DNA of 64,000 bases from Bombilactobacillus folatiphilus (GCF_023380265.1 NZ_CP093366.1:372001-436000), one strand, 5' to 3'; positions 11,488 to 22,958 are shown, numbered from the stretch's first letter. Made by a program: numbers and translations. The notes: generated by a model from the letters alone, not told the origin.

Positions 11488-12519
11488 TTGTTAACATTAG
11501 AAGATTTTGACTATGATTTACCGCAAGAATTAATTGCACAGACACCAATTAAAAATCGCGATCAGTCCCGCATGTTGGTGTTAGACCATCAAACTGGTGC
11601 TTACCAAGATCGCCATTTTTATGACATTTTAGATTATTTAAATCCGGGTGACGCTTTGGTGATGAATGATACCAAAGTGTTGCCAGCACGGTTGTATGGC
11701 GTCAAATCAGATACCAAAGCACATTTAGAGGTATTATTACTGAATAATACCGAAGGTGATAACTGGGAAGTATTGGTCAAACCGGCTCGGCGTGCGCCAG
11801 TTGGTACGATTATTGCATTTGGTGACGGTTTACTGACTTGTGAAGTGACCGAAGAGCTGGATCATGGCGGTCGGATGGTGCATTTTAATTATGATGGTAT
11901 TTTTATGGAAATTTTGGAACAGTTAGGCGAGATGCCTTTACCACCGTATATTAAAGAAAAATTAGACGATCCTGATTGCTATCAAACTGTTTACGCTAAA
12001 GAAAAGGGTTCTGCAGCAGCCCCAACGGCAGGTTTGCATTGGACGAAAGAATTGTTACAACAAGTCGAACAAAAAGGTGTTAAATTAGTGTATTTGACTT
12101 TACATGTTGGTTTGGGGACTTTTCGGCCAGTTTCTGAGGAAAATATTGAAGATCATAAGATGCACAGTGAGTTTTATCGTTTAAGTGATCAAGCCGCAAA
12201 AACACTGAATGAAGTCCGTCAAAACGGCGGCAAGATTGTGGCAACGGGGACGACCTCTATTCGGACTTTAGAAACAATTGGGACTAAATTTGATGGTGTG
12301 TTGCGAGCTGATAGTGGTTGGACCGATATTTTTATTAAGCCGGGTTATCAGTGGAAAGTGGTGGATGAATTTATTACGAATTTTCATTTACCGAAGTCGA
12401 CATTAGTCATGTTGGTTGCTTCCTTTACTGGGCGTGATCATATTTTGCAGGCTTATCAACATGCTGTTCAAGAGCAATATCGTTTCTTTAGTTTCGGCGA
12501 TGCGATGTTTATTAAGTAG
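11488..12519 (+). CDS. queA: S-adenosylmethionine:tRNA ribosyltransferase-isomerase QueA
   Basis: Transfers and isomerises the ribosyl part of SAM onto 7-aminomethyl-7-deazaguanine in tRNA, forming epoxyqueuosine. Family motifs include [12 protein letters not shown] at the N-terminus, [34 protein letters not shown] and the C-terminal [13 protein letters not shown]. Length 343 residues. The start is TTG 11488 behind AAAGGAGA. It is followed by tgt, the enzyme acting one step earlier in the queuosine pathway. Confidence 0.96.
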   Translation: MLTLEDFDYDLPQELIAQTPIKNRDQSRMLVLDHQTGAYQDRHFYDILDYLNPGDALVMNDTKVLPARLYGVKSDTKAHLEVLLLNNTEGDNWEVLVKPARRAPVGTIIAFGDGLLTCEVTEELDHGGRMVHFNYDGIFMEILEQLGEMPLPPYIKEKLDDPDCYQTVYAKEKGSAAAPTAGLHWTKELLQQVEQKGVKLVYLTLHVGLGTFRPVSEENIEDHKMHSEFYRLSDQAAKTLNEVRQNGGKIVATGTTSIRTLETIGTKFDGVLRADSGWTDIFIKPGYQWKVVDEFITNFHLPKSTLVMLVASFTGRDHILQAYQHAVQEQYRFFSFGDAMFIK

Positions 12520-12534
12520 CATCAGCATAATTAA

Positions 12535-13692
<1,158 letters not shown>

Positions 13693-13761
13693 TGACAGCT
13701 ACTGTGTTTTAATTTATAGTTTGTTAAAATAGAACTTAAAGAAGAAATTGAGGTGGATTAA

Positions 13762-14178
13762 TTGAATTTATTAGCAGCTAAAGGCAGCAGTGGAAATATG
13801 ATGATATTAGTGTTTTTCGTGATTATGATTGTTTTGATGTATTTCACAATGTGGCGTCCACAAAAAAAGCAGCAAGAACAACGTCAAAAAATGTTAAGTG
13901 AATTAAAAGTTGGTGATCCTATCGTGACAATTGGTGGTTTACACGGCGTGATTGATACGATTAATGATGAAGACAAGACCATGGTGCTAGATTGTGATGG
14001 CATTTATTTAACATTTAGTCGTTCTGCTATTCGGGCCGCTAATCCTAAAACAGTTGCACCAGTTGCTTCAACCAAACCAACTACTGAAAAGTCACAGTCA
14101 GATGTAACATCTGAAGCAAAAGCAAGTGAAGTTGAAAAAGACCAAACTTCTGATACAGAGACCTCACAAAGCAACTGA
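13762..14178 (+). CDS. yajC: Preprotein translocase subunit YajC
   Basis: Small single-span membrane protein associated with the Sec translocon. Residues ~12-30 form the transmembrane helix, followed by the family signature MWRPQKKQQEQRQKML and the conserved LKVGDPIVTIGGLHGVI. The C-terminal ~40 residues are Thr/Ser/Lys/Glu rich and look disordered. Start is TTG 13762 behind GAGGTGG. It ends the repair/modification block and is followed by a strong terminator. Confidence 0.93.
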   Translation: MNLLAAKGSSGNMMILVFFVIMIVLMYFTMWRPQKKQQEQRQKMLSELKVGDPIVTIGGLHGVIDTINDEDKTMVLDCDGIYLTFSRSAIRAANPKTVAPVASTKPTTEKSQSDVTSEAKASEVEKDQTSDTETSQSN

Positions 14179-14198
14179 AAAAGATTAGAGCATTATAT

Positions 14199-14231
14199 AA
14201 AAAGACTTTTTCTAGTGAAAGGGTCTTTTTT
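14199..14231 (+). terminator. Intrinsic terminator after yajC
   Basis: A long stem with G-U pairs (AAAAAGACTTTTTC against GAAAGGGTCTTTTT) closes on TAGT and runs into T-rich sequence. Confidence 0.85.
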
Positions 14232-14332
14232 ATTACAAAAAGCAGTCCGTACTCAAAGCAGATCGCTGTTTTAAGCAAAAAGCTAGTGTAAAATAGTTAT
14301 AAAGAGACCAGTAACCAATGGGGGAATTAATA

Positions 14333-15818
14333 ATGCAAGAACAACGTGCCGTTTTTATTATTTTTGGTGGTTCAGGCGATTTAGCGCATCGAAAATTATA
14401 CCCAGCATTATTTCAGTTATATATGAAAGGTTATTTACAGGAGCACTTTGCAGTGATCGGAACGGCTCGCCGGACTTGGAGTCACGATTATTTTCGCCAG
14501 ATTGTCGCACAATCGATTGAATCAGAAAATATTGATTCTGATCAAATTAATAAGTTTGCTGAACATTTTTATTATCAATCTCATGATGTTAATGACGCGG
14601 ATCATTATGTTGCATTAAAGCAATTAGCGCAGCAATTGGATCAAAAGTATCAGACGCAAGAAAATCGGATTTTTTATATGGCAATTGCGCCCAAGTTTTT
14701 TGGAACAGTGGCCGAACATATTAATTCGGAACAATTATTGACTGATAAGGGCTTTAATCGGTTGGTGATTGAAAAACCCTTTGGCCGTGATTTGACCAGT
14801 GCTCAGGAACTAAATAATAGTATTACGCAAACTTTTCATGAGAATCAAATTTATCGAATTGATCATTATTTGGGCAAAGAAATGGTTCAAGCTTTACCTA
14901 TTATTCGTTTTACGAATCCCATTTTAGAAGCGGTTTGGAATCGTCATTATATTAGTAATGTGCAGATTACTTTGGCAGAAACTTTGGGCGTGGGTGAGCG
15001 AGCAGGCTATTATGAGACCGCTGGCGCTTTGCGGGATATGATTCAAAACCACGCGCTGCAGATTCTGGGTTTGTTGGCTATGGAACGTCCGGCTGAATTT
15101 ACGTCACAGGCGGTTCATGAACAAAAAGCTAAGTTGTTTTCTGAATTACAATGCTATACGCCGGAGCAAGTTGATCAGAATTTTGTCCGCGGTCAATATG
15201 ATAGTGATAAAAAAGAATATAAGCGTTCTTATCGTGAAGCTGATCACGTGGCAGATGATTCAGTTACGGAAACGTTTGTGGCTGGTAAAATTCAAATTAA
15301 AAATGATACTTGGCAAGGGGTGCCTTTTTATGTCCGTTCTGGTAAAAGATTACGGCAAAAAACAACTCGTATAGATATTGTTTTTAAAGAGGAAACACAA
15401 AATATTTTTGCAGAATCTTTGCATGGGGATGTGCGTCCCTGTCGGCCTATTTTGACGATTTTGATTGAGCCTACACAAGGTTTAAAATTGAGTTTGAATG
15501 CCACGACTCCCGGTGAAGGCTTGCGTAATTCTTTAAAGACGCTATCGTTTTTGCAGACGCCCGAAACGATGAATCATTCGCAAGAAGCCTATGAAAAATT
15601 GTTGATTGATATTTTATATGGAAATCGGACGAACTTTACTAATTGGCAGGAACAATACTATACTTGGCGTTTTATTGATTGTATTAGTCAGCGTTTTGCA
15701 CAAAAAAAAACCGCAGTTTCCAAACTATAAAAGTAACACTTGGGGACCCAAAGCCAGTGAGCAATTAGTTCAGCGTGATGGCAATGAATGGATTTGGGGC
15801 CTTGATGAGTTAGATTAA
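14333..15818 (+). CDS. zwf: Glucose-6-phosphate 1-dehydrogenase, frame broken near the 3' end
   Basis: Oxidises glucose-6-phosphate to 6-phosphogluconolactone with NADP, the entry to the oxidative pentose-phosphate route. Seen: the NADP-binding FGGSGDLAHRKLYPALF, the active-site RIDHYLGKE and the conserved EKPFGRDL. ATG 14333 has GGGGGA at good spacing. The zero frame stops at 15728-15730 after an odd tail (TAVSKL). After a run of nine As (15702-15710) the +1 frame continues FPNYKSNTWGPKASE to a stop at 15816-15818, the usual Zwf C-terminus. Joined, the product is about 494 residues, the normal family size. This is sequencing error, true mutation or slippage. The restored end overlaps the dinB start (TAATG), which supports the longer frame as ancestral. 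Confidence 0.9.
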
Positions 15819-16924
15819 TGAGTTTTTTAGACTTGCCAATCGTGGTGAATGATCAGCGGCAGATTATTCACGTTGATATGGACGCTTTTTATGCATCTGT
15901 GGAAGAACGTGAACATCCAGCGTTCCGCCAAAAAGCGTTGGTGATTGCCCCCGATCCGCGTCAACATAATGGTCACGGTGTGATTACGACGGCGAATTAT
16001 AAAGCACGTCAGTATGGGATTGGGTCGGCAATGCCGGCAATCAAGGCTTTGGAACAAATCCCTACGGAATATTTGCAGTTTACAGACCCGCATTTTGATT
16101 TGTACAAACAAGTTTCAGCCCAAATTCATCAAATTTTTGCTCAAGTAACTGCACAATGGGAACCAGTAGCTTTTGATGAGGCATATTTAGATGTGACGCA
16201 TAATAATTTGGGCATGTGTAATCCTATTCAAGTGGCGCAGTGGATCCAACGCCGGATTAAGCAAGATTTGCATTTGACTTGTTCGGTGGGGATTTCATAT
16301 AACAAATTTTTGGCTAAAATGGCATCCGATTATGCTAAACCTTTTGGACGGACGGTAATTACTAGTGTTCAAGCGATGAATTTTTTAGCAGAATTACCGA
16401 TTGCCAAATTTCATGGAATCGGGCAGGCGATGCAAAAAAAATTAGCAGCTCTGGGATTAGAAACTGGCCGACAATTGCAACAAGTACCGGTAGAACAGTT
16501 AACGCAAAAATTAGGAAAAATGGGTTTTGTATTGTATCAGCGCGCCCATGGGATGGATGATGAGCCTGTGCACACGAAGCGTCAGCACAAATCGATTAGT
16601 AGTGAGCGTTCATTTAATCGACCAGTTTTTAACGATCAAGAGTTAACGCAAATTTTGGAGCAACAAGCTCAACAAGTGGCCACAGTTTTACAGCAGAAGC
16701 AATTACGCGGACAGACCGTGGTGCTGAAAGTTAGAACATTAGAGTTTGTAACATATACAAGGCGTAAAACGTTAGCTCATTTAACTAATGATGCGCAGTT
16801 AATTTATCAAACTAGTCAGCAATTATTTGCACAATTAGCGCTAACTAATCAACCTTTGCGTTTGTTGGGAATTGGTGTTACCAATTTAACAACGCAAAAA
16901 TTTGAGGAAATGACACTTTTTTAG
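15818..16924 (+). CDS. dinB: DNA polymerase IV (Y-family translesion polymerase)
   Basis: Error-prone polymerase that bypasses lesions in the cytoplasm. The catalytic motifs HVDMDAFYASVEERE (residues ~19-33) and AFDEAYLDVT near 114, and the SVGISYNKFLAKMASD segment, are intact; helix-hairpin-helix and little-finger regions follow. Length 368 residues. ATG 15818 overlaps the stop codon of the restored zwf frame by one base, indicating translational coupling to zwf. A good SD (AGGAGG) lies after the gene for nrnA. Confidence 0.95.
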   Translation: MSFLDLPIVVNDQRQIIHVDMDAFYASVEEREHPAFRQKALVIAPDPRQHNGHGVITTANYKARQYGIGSAMPAIKALEQIPTEYLQFTDPHFDLYKQVSAQIHQIFAQVTAQWEPVAFDEAYLDVTHNNLGMCNPIQVAQWIQRRIKQDLHLTCSVGISYNKFLAKMASDYAKPFGRTVITSVQAMNFLAELPIAKFHGIGQAMQKKLAALGLETGRQLQQVPVEQLTQKLGKMGFVLYQRAHGMDDEPVHTKRQHKSISSERSFNRPVFNDQELTQILEQQAQQVATVLQQKQLRGQTVVLKVRTLEFVTYTRRKTLAHLTNDAQLIYQTSQQLFAQLALTNQPLRLLGIGVTNLTTQKFEEMTLF

Positions 16925-16935
16925 GAGGATGAGAG

Positions 16936-17877
16936 ATGAACACTTTTGGGGAGATTCTTGACCAAATTCAAAAATATGATCGCATTATTATTCACCGACA
17001 CGAAAATCCAGATCCAGATGCTTTGGGCTCACAGTTAGGTTTGGCAACCAGCATTCGAGCTGCTTATCCGGATAAAACTGTTTTGCTGGCAGGTGATAGT
17101 GTTGGCGATTTAGATTGGTTAAGTACAATGGATCAAATTGAAGACCAACAATATCCGGGTGCACTGGTGATTGTGGTTGACACGGCCAATCGACCACGAA
17201 TCAGTGATCAGCGTTATGATCAAGGTGCTTGCCTGATTAAAATTGATCATCATCCAGATGTTGATCCATATGGTTACTTGCGCTACGTGAATACGAGTGC
17301 TTCAAGTTGTTCAGAAATTATTGGCGATTTGATCAATAGTGCTGGTCATCGATTATGTTTAACTGACCAAGGTGCTAGAGCATTGTATGCTGGAATTGTA
17401 GGCGATACCGGTCGGTTTATGTATGATGCGACGACTTCGCATACACTAGCTTTAGCTGCGCAATTGATCGGTTATCGTTTTGATGCGCCCGCTTTGAATC
17501 GTCATATGGGACAAATTACGTTAAATCAAGCGAAGCTGCAAGGTTATGTCTTTGAACATTTGGAACTAGCACCAAACGGAGCTGCTTTAACAGTGATTCC
17601 AGCTGAGATTTTAGCCAAATTGGAGTTGACGCAAGCTGATGCACATGCAGTTGTTACGACACCTGGGAGATTGCAAGGAGTTTTGGCGTGGGTGATTGCG
17701 GTTGCAAAACCAGAAGGTGGTTATCGGATTCACTTACGTTCAAAAGCCGTCGTGATTAACGATTTAGCGGCTTTACATGATGGCGGTGGTCATCCATTAG
17801 CTAGTGGTGCCAATGCCCAAGATTTGGTCGAAGTTCAACAAATTTTTACCCAGTTGCAAGAAAAATTATTGTCCTAA
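16936..17877 (+). CDS. nrnA: DHH-family oligoribonuclease / pAp phosphatase NrnA
   Basis: Degrades very short RNAs and dephosphorylates 3'-phosphoadenosine-5'-phosphate. DHH domain motifs are HENPDPDALGSQ (residues ~22-33), VVDTANRPR near 78, and the name-giving IDHHPDVD near 103; the DHHA1 domain ends with HDGGGHPLASGA near 282. Length 313 residues matches the family. AGGAGG precedes ATG 16936. It lies 11 bases after dinB and 30 before a helicase gene, probably one transcript. Confidence 0.92.
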   Translation: MNTFGEILDQIQKYDRIIIHRHENPDPDALGSQLGLATSIRAAYPDKTVLLAGDSVGDLDWLSTMDQIEDQQYPGALVIVVDTANRPRISDQRYDQGACLIKIDHHPDVDPYGYLRYVNTSASSCSEIIGDLINSAGHRLCLTDQGARALYAGIVGDTGRFMYDATTSHTLALAAQLIGYRFDAPALNRHMGQITLNQAKLQGYVFEHLELAPNGAALTVIPAEILAKLELTQADAHAVVTTPGRLQGVLAWVIAVAKPEGGYRIHLRSKAVVINDLAALHDGGGHPLASGANAQDLVEVQQIFTQLQEKLLS

Positions 17878-17907
17878 TTTTAAATAAAAATTGAGGTTTA
17901 AACCTAA

Positions 17908-19254
17908 ATGACCACTTTTACAGACTATCACTTTGTGAACTATATTAACCAAGCATTAGAAGAAATCGGTTTTCAAGAGCCTACGGAAGTCCAACAACAA
18001 GTTATCCCTGTGATTCAAAGTGGACGTGACGTCATTGTTCAGGCACAAACTGGTAGCGGCAAAACGCACGCTTATTTGTTACCGTTGTTAGATCAAATAA
18101 CCGATAAGCAGCAAGTGCAGCTTTTAATTACGGCACCTAGTCGTGAGTTAGCTTATCAGATTCGCGGTGATGCCGAACAAATTATTGCACATATTCCTAG
18201 CCACTTGAAAATTGGTTTATACGTGGGTGGTACTGACAAGAATAAGCAATTACAAAATTTAGCCAAACATCAGCCACAGATTGTGATTGGGACCCCCGGG
18301 CGGATTTTGGATTTGATTCGGCGCCAAGCTTTATTGGTTTATACTACTAAATATTTTGTGATTGACGAAGCAGATATGACGTTGGATTTGGGCTTCTTAA
18401 AAGAAGTTGATCAAATTGCTGGCAACTTGCCGGCCAGATTACAAACGATGGTTTTTTCGGCAACCATTCCTGCCAAATTGCAACCTTTTTTGAAAAAATA
18501 TCTGCATAATCCCAAGTTGGAGAAATTAGCAGTTCCAACAGTTATTGCGCCTAATATCAATAATTTAGCAATTTTTACGCGTGGGCGAAATCGTGAGGAA
18601 ATTCTTTATCAAGTGTTGACACTTGGCCAACCTTATTTAGCATTAATTTTTGCGAATACTAAAAAGACGGTTAATCAAGTTTTTGATTTTCTGAGAGCTA
18701 AGGGTTTGAATGTTGCGCGGATTCATGGTGATTTAACGCCACGTGAACGCAAGCGCACGATGAAAGCCATTGAAAATATGGAATATCAGTACGTAGTAGC
18801 CTCGGATTTGGCAGCGCGTGGGATTGATATTCCTGGTGTTTCGCATGTTGTCAATTATGAAATCCCAAGTGATGATGAGTTCTTTATTCATCGAGTAGGG
18901 CGGACAGGTCGCAATCAGATGTCTGGGACGGCGATTACCTTATACGATCCTGATGAAGAAAGCCAGTTGGCACATTTAGAACAATTAGGCATCAAATTTA
19001 CCGCCAAAGAATTGAAACATGGTGAATTGGTGCCGACTCATCAGCATGATCGTCGGAACCAACGCACAGCTACGCAACATCAATTGGATCCCACTTTGCG
19101 TGGTTTGGTGAAAAAGCAGAAGCAAAAGAAAAAACCTGGCTATCGCAAGAAAATTAAACAGGCGGTAGCGCAAGATCAGCATCAAAAACGTAAATTGGCC
19201 CAGCGCGAACAACGTAATCAGCGCAAGAAGATGCGCAAGCAGCAAAATCAGTAA
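17908..19254 (+). CDS. cshB: DEAD-box RNA helicase (CshB-like)
   Basis: ATP-dependent RNA helicase, likely acting in cold adaptation, ribosome assembly or RNA decay. Motifs: QAQTGSGKTHAY (I), PSRELAYQ (Ia), TPGRILDL (Ib), IDEADMTLD (II), FSATIP (III), RIHGDLTPRER (IV/V region), DLAARGIDIPGV (V) and HRVGRTGR (VI). The last ~70 residues are very basic (many Lys, Arg, Gln), as in CshB-type proteins. Length 448 residues. It sits directly before the alaS T-box leader. CshB rather than CshA is inferred from length and neighbourhood. Confidence 0.88.
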   Translation: MTTFTDYHFVNYINQALEEIGFQEPTEVQQQVIPVIQSGRDVIVQAQTGSGKTHAYLLPLLDQITDKQQVQLLITAPSRELAYQIRGDAEQIIAHIPSHLKIGLYVGGTDKNKQLQNLAKHQPQIVIGTPGRILDLIRRQALLVYTTKYFVIDEADMTLDLGFLKEVDQIAGNLPARLQTMVFSATIPAKLQPFLKKYLHNPKLEKLAVPTVIAPNINNLAIFTRGRNREEILYQVLTLGQPYLALIFANTKKTVNQVFDFLRAKGLNVARIHGDLTPRERKRTMKAIENMEYQYVVASDLAARGIDIPGVSHVVNYEIPSDDEFFIHRVGRTGRNQMSGTAITLYDPDEESQLAHLEQLGIKFTAKELKHGELVPTHQHDRRNQRTATQHQLDPTLRGLVKKQKQKKKPGYRKKIKQAVAQDQHQKRKLAQREQRNQRKKMRKQQNQ

Positions 19255-19290
19255 TTGACTTTCGGCGCATTAAAAATTATGATTACAGTA

Positions 19291-19471
19291 ATTGGATATG
19301 TTGTTAGTGGAAAACTCTTCCAGAGAGGACAGGTTTGGTGTAACTGTCCGGGTTTGGCTGGCAATGCTCCCAATGATTCAGATGAAATTAATTAATGAAG
19401 TGGCAAACGACAAATCGTTGCAATCGAGGTGGTACCGCGCTTTCGCGTCCTTGGATCGCAACGGTTTTTTT
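19291..19471 (+). promoter_or_regulatory. T-box riboswitch controlling alaS
   Basis: The leader shows conserved T-box elements: AGAGA plus the distal GGTG loop region (19322-19349), and the antiterminator bulge sequence AGGTGGTACCGCG (19427-19439) whose TGGT can pair with an uncharged acceptor end with discriminator A. The base of stem I is ATTGG (19291-19295) against CCAAT (19370-19374). Just above it on the 3' strand sits GCT (19366-19368), a plausible alanine specifier. CGTTGC (19416-19421) against GCAACG followed by Ts is the terminator. Uncharged tRNA-Ala should turn on alaS. Confidence 0.9.
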
Positions 19472-19490
19472 ATTTGAGGAGAGATAGATA

Positions 19491-22133
19491 ATGAAGCAAA
19501 TGACTAGTGCCCAAATTCGTCAGATGTTTTTAGATTTTTTTGCGGACAAGGGACATACGATTGAACCAAGTTCGTCATTAGTGCCTAAGGATGATCCAAC
19601 TTTGTTATGGATTAATTCTGGTGTGGCAACGATGAAGAAATATTTTGACGGTGAAAAAATCCCGAAAAATCCCCGCTTAGTTTCTGCACAAAAGAGTATT
19701 CGGACCAATGATATTGAAAATGTGGGCCATACTGCGCGGCACCAAACCTTTTTTGAAATGTTGGGTAATTTTTCTGTGGGTGACTATTTTAAACCCCAAG
19801 CAGTAGCCTGGGCTTGGGAATTGTTAACAAGTCCAAAATGGTTTGATTTTGATCCACAAAAATTGTATGTAACTGTTTATCCAAAGGATCAAGCCGCTTA
19901 TGATTGTTGGCTTGAACAGGGTGTTAGTCCCGAGCATATTTATAAGGTGGAAGATAATTTTTGGGATATTGGCGTCGGTCCGTGTGGTCCCGATTCTGAA
20001 ATTTTTTATGATCGTGGTCAAGAAAACAATGATGTGGCAGAGAATGACCCCGAAAATTATCCGGGTGGTGAGAATGCTCGTTATCTAGAAATTTGGAATA
20101 TCGTCTTTTCTGAATTGAATCATTTGCCTGACGGACAATATGTGGATCAACCTCATAAAAATATTGATACCGGCATGGGGTTAGAGCGGATGGTGTCGGT
20201 CATTCAAAATGCACCGACCAATTTTGAAACAGATTTATTTTTGCCGATTATTCATGCCACGGAACAAGTTAGTGCGAATAAAAAATACGGAGTTAATCCT
20301 GAAGATGATATTGCCTTTAAAATTATTGCTGATCATGTGCGAGCTGTCAGTTTCGCAATTGGTGATGGGGCTTTGCCATCCAATGAAGGCCGTGGCTATG
20401 TTTTGCGTCGGTTAATTCGGCGGGCCGTTTTAAATGGTCATAAATTAGGGATTAAGGGTTCATTTTTACGTGATTTGGTGCCTGTTGTTGGTCAAATCAT
20501 GCAAAGTTATTATCCAGAAATTGTCGATCAGCAAGAATTTATTCAAACAACAATCGAAAATGAAGAGACACGGTTTGCTGCCACTTTAAATGATGGTTTG
20601 TCCTTATTAAAAGAAACAATTGCTAAAACCAAGGCTACTGGTAGTCAACAAATCAGTGGAGAAGCTGCCTTTAAGCTCTTTGACACCTATGGTTTCCCGT
20701 ATGAATTAACTGAAGAATCAGCTCAAGAACAAGGCTTGAGTGTTGACCGTACCGGTTTTGATAATCAAATGGAACAGCAAAAACAGCGGGCGCGGAATGC
20801 TCGAGGCAATAAGCAATCTATGGGGAATCAAGATCAAGTCTTAATGAGTCTCAAAACGCCAAGTATTTTTGTCGGTTATGACCAAAATGTTGTTGAACAG
20901 GCACAATTGAATGCGATTATTGTTCGAGACCAGGAAGTTAGCCAAGTGACTGAAGGCCAAGCACAATTAATTTTTGATCAAACGCCGTTTTATGCAGAAA
21001 TGGGTGGTCAGGTTGCCGATATTGGTGAAATCCGAGATCAGGCTGGTAATGCGGTGGCGGAAGTAGTTGATGTACAGCATGCCCCTAATGGTCAAAATTT
21101 ACATTTAGTGAATGTTAAAGCACCGTTAGTGAAAAATGAACGTTATCAACTAGCCATTGATGAAACGTTCCGAATGAAGGTTCGGCGTAATCACACGGCC
21201 ACACATTTGTTGGACCAAGCTTTGCGTAATGTCTTAGGTGGTCAAACGCGTCAGGCTGGTTCGTTAGTTGAACCGGATTATTTGCGGTTTGATTTTACTA
21301 GTTCGCAACGTTTGACAGAAGCTCAATTGCAACAAATTGAACAAATTGTGAATGAAAAAATTTGGCAAGAGATTCCTGTCGAAACGATTGAAACGGATTT
21401 GGAATCGGCGAAAAAATTAGGTGCGATTTCCTTATTTGATGATAAGTATGGCGAACAGGTGCGTGTGGTCAAAGTAGCCGACTTTTCGATGGAATTTTGT
21501 GGCGGCACGCATGTCAAAAATACGTCTGAAATTGGCATTTTCAAAATTGTTTCTGAAACTGCGATTGGTTCAGGTGTGCGGCGTGTGACGGCAGTTACTA
21601 GTCAAGAGGCTTATCGAGTTGATCAAGAGCAATTATCTTATTTAAAGCAAATGCAACAAGATTTGAAGACACCGCAATTAAAAGCTTTACCATCTAAAGT
21701 CGCGCAATTAACCGCGCAATTGAAGACCACGCAACAACAATTGCAAAGTTTGCAAGTTAAATTAGCACAACAAGAAGCTGGTGATTTATTAACTAATGTG
21801 CAACAATTAGGTTCCTTAAAAGCAATTATTGCATTGGTACCTGACACTGGCATGAATGAATTACGGCAAATTGCGGATAATTGGAAACAAAACCAACCTT
21901 CAGATATTTTGGTCTTGGGCACCAAGAATCAGGATAAAGCTAATTTATTGGTATCCGCTAATTCAGTGGCGATTGATCACAATTTGGCAGCAGGCGATTT
22001 AATTAAGCAAATTGCCCCGCAAATTGATGGTGGCGGTGGCGGCCGTGCACAAATGGCTCAGGCTGGTGGTAAAAATCCGTCTGGTTTGGATGCAGCATTA
22101 CAATTAGCTAAAGATTTGATTACGAAAGCTTAA
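19491..22133 (+). CDS. alaS: Alanyl-tRNA synthetase
   Basis: Charges tRNA-Ala and edits mischarged Ser/Gly. The N-terminal class II catalytic domain (residues 1-~240) includes SSLVPKDDPTLLW, RHQTFFEMLGNFSVGDYF and DTGMGLERM. The editing domain has zinc ligands in RNHTATHLL (near residue 567) and CGGTHV (near 668). A C-Ala domain with GGGGGRAQMAQAGG ends the 880-residue protein. ATG 19491 follows GAGGAGAG. Regulated by the upstream T-box. Confidence 0.98.
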   Translation: MKQMTSAQIRQMFLDFFADKGHTIEPSSSLVPKDDPTLLWINSGVATMKKYFDGEKIPKNPRLVSAQKSIRTNDIENVGHTARHQTFFEMLGNFSVGDYFKPQAVAWAWELLTSPKWFDFDPQKLYVTVYPKDQAAYDCWLEQGVSPEHIYKVEDNFWDIGVGPCGPDSEIFYDRGQENNDVAENDPENYPGGENARYLEIWNIVFSELNHLPDGQYVDQPHKNIDTGMGLERMVSVIQNAPTNFETDLFLPIIHATEQVSANKKYGVNPEDDIAFKIIADHVRAVSFAIGDGALPSNEGRGYVLRRLIRRAVLNGHKLGIKGSFLRDLVPVVGQIMQSYYPEIVDQQEFIQTTIENEETRFAATLNDGLSLLKETIAKTKATGSQQISGEAAFKLFDTYGFPYELTEESAQEQGLSVDRTGFDNQMEQQKQRARNARGNKQSMGNQDQVLMSLKTPSIFVGYDQNVVEQAQLNAIIVRDQEVSQVTEGQAQLIFDQTPFYAEMGGQVADIGEIRDQAGNAVAEVVDVQHAPNGQNLHLVNVKAPLVKNERYQLAIDETFRMKVRRNHTATHLLDQALRNVLGGQTRQAGSLVEPDYLRFDFTSSQRLTEAQLQQIEQIVNEKIWQEIPVETIETDLESAKKLGAISLFDDKYGEQVRVVKVADFSMEFCGGTHVKNTSEIGIFKIVSETAIGSGVRRVTAVTSQEAYRVDQEQLSYLKQMQQDLKTPQLKALPSKVAQLTAQLKTTQQQLQSLQVKLAQQEAGDLLTNVQQLGSLKAIIALVPDTGMNELRQIADNWKQNQPSDILVLGTKNQDKANLLVSANSVAIDHNLAAGDLIKQIAPQIDGGGGGRAQMAQAGGKNPSGLDAALQLAKDLITKA

Positions 22134-22162
22134 TCCGCTACAAATCACCTCAATTTAGAGTA

Positions 22163-22171
22163 TGCTATAAT
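22163..22171 (+). promoter_or_regulatory. Extended -10 promoter for ireB
   Basis: TGCTATAAT (22163-22171) is a perfect extended -10 element in the 112-base gap between alaS and ireB. No strong -35 is evident. Confidence 0.5.
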
Positions 22172-22245
22172 GATTACTTGAAAAATATATTTGTGATTGA
22201 AACGTTTTTTGAGTATGATAAGTTTTATAAAAAGAGGTGTAGCTT

Positions 22246-22509
22246 GTGAGTTCTTTAGATAATACAATGAACTTCGATTTTAATGAAAATCGAAGTCAAG
22301 ACGTTCGTGACACTTTACGCAATGTTTATACTGCATTGGAAGATAAGGGATATAATCCAATTAATCAAATTGTTGGTTATTTGTTGTCTGGTGATCCGGC
22401 TTATATTCCTCGTTATAACGATGCACGAAATCTGATTTTGAAGCATGAGCGTGATGAGATTATTGAAGAATTAGTGCGCTATTATTTGGAAAATGGTGAT
22501 CATCATTGA
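22246..22509 (+). CDS. ireB: IreB family regulatory phosphoprotein (UPF0297/DUF965)
   Basis: Small regulator (87 residues) of the IreB/YrzL family, known in Enterococcus as a phosphorylated substrate of the kinase IreK that influences cephalosporin tolerance. The sequence carries the highly conserved [20 protein letters not shown] and [12 protein letters not shown] segments. The start is GTG 22246 behind AGAGGTGTAG. Its stop overlaps the TTG start of ruvX, and the ireB-ruvX-yrzB order is conserved in Firmicutes. Confidence 0.93.
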   Translation: MSSLDNTMNFDFNENRSQDVRDTLRNVYTALEDKGYNPINQIVGYLLSGDPAYIPRYNDARNLILKHERDEIIEELVRYYLENGDHH

Positions 22510-22946
22510 GGATTATGGGTTTAGATGTAGGCTCCAAAACGGTTGGTGTCGCTGTCAGTGATCTTTTGGGCTGGACGGCGCAAGGCATTGAGATTATTCG
22601 CATTGATGAAGCCAAAGAGGAGTTTGGTTTGGAACGCTTGAGTGAGTTAGTAGCTCAATATCGAGTGGAAAAGTTCGTGGTAGGTTTGCCTAAAAATATG
22701 GATAATTCACTAGGAGAACGGGTGGAAAAATCGCAAGCTTATGGTCAATTGATTGCAGAAAAATTTAATTTACCTGTTGCTTATATGGATGAGCGCCTCA
22801 CGACGGTTCAAGCTGAGCGGATGCTGATTGAAGAAGCGGATGTTTCACGCAAAAAACGCCATCAGGTCATTGATGAAGTCGCCGCGATGATGATTTTACA
22901 AACTTATTTAGACAAATTGGCTTATCAAAAAGCTAATCCACAATAG
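22506..22946 (+). CDS. ruvX: Putative pre-16S rRNA nuclease / Holliday junction resolvase-like YqgF
   Basis: RNase H-fold nuclease of the YqgF/RuvX family, implicated in 16S 5'-end maturation and possibly junction resolution. The N-terminus reads [19 protein letters not shown], with the first catalytic Asp in [17 protein letters not shown] and the HQVIDEVAA segment carry further acidic residues. Length 146 residues. TTG 22506 is chosen because it gives the conserved start; it overlaps the last four bases of ireB. Confidence 0.92.
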   Translation: MRIMGLDVGSKTVGVAVSDLLGWTAQGIEIIRIDEAKEEFGLERLSELVAQYRVEKFVVGLPKNMDNSLGERVEKSQAYGQLIAEKFNLPVAYMDERLTTVQAERMLIEEADVSRKKRHQVIDEVAAMMILQTYLDKLAYQKANPQ

Positions 22947-22958
22947 AGAGGTTAATTA

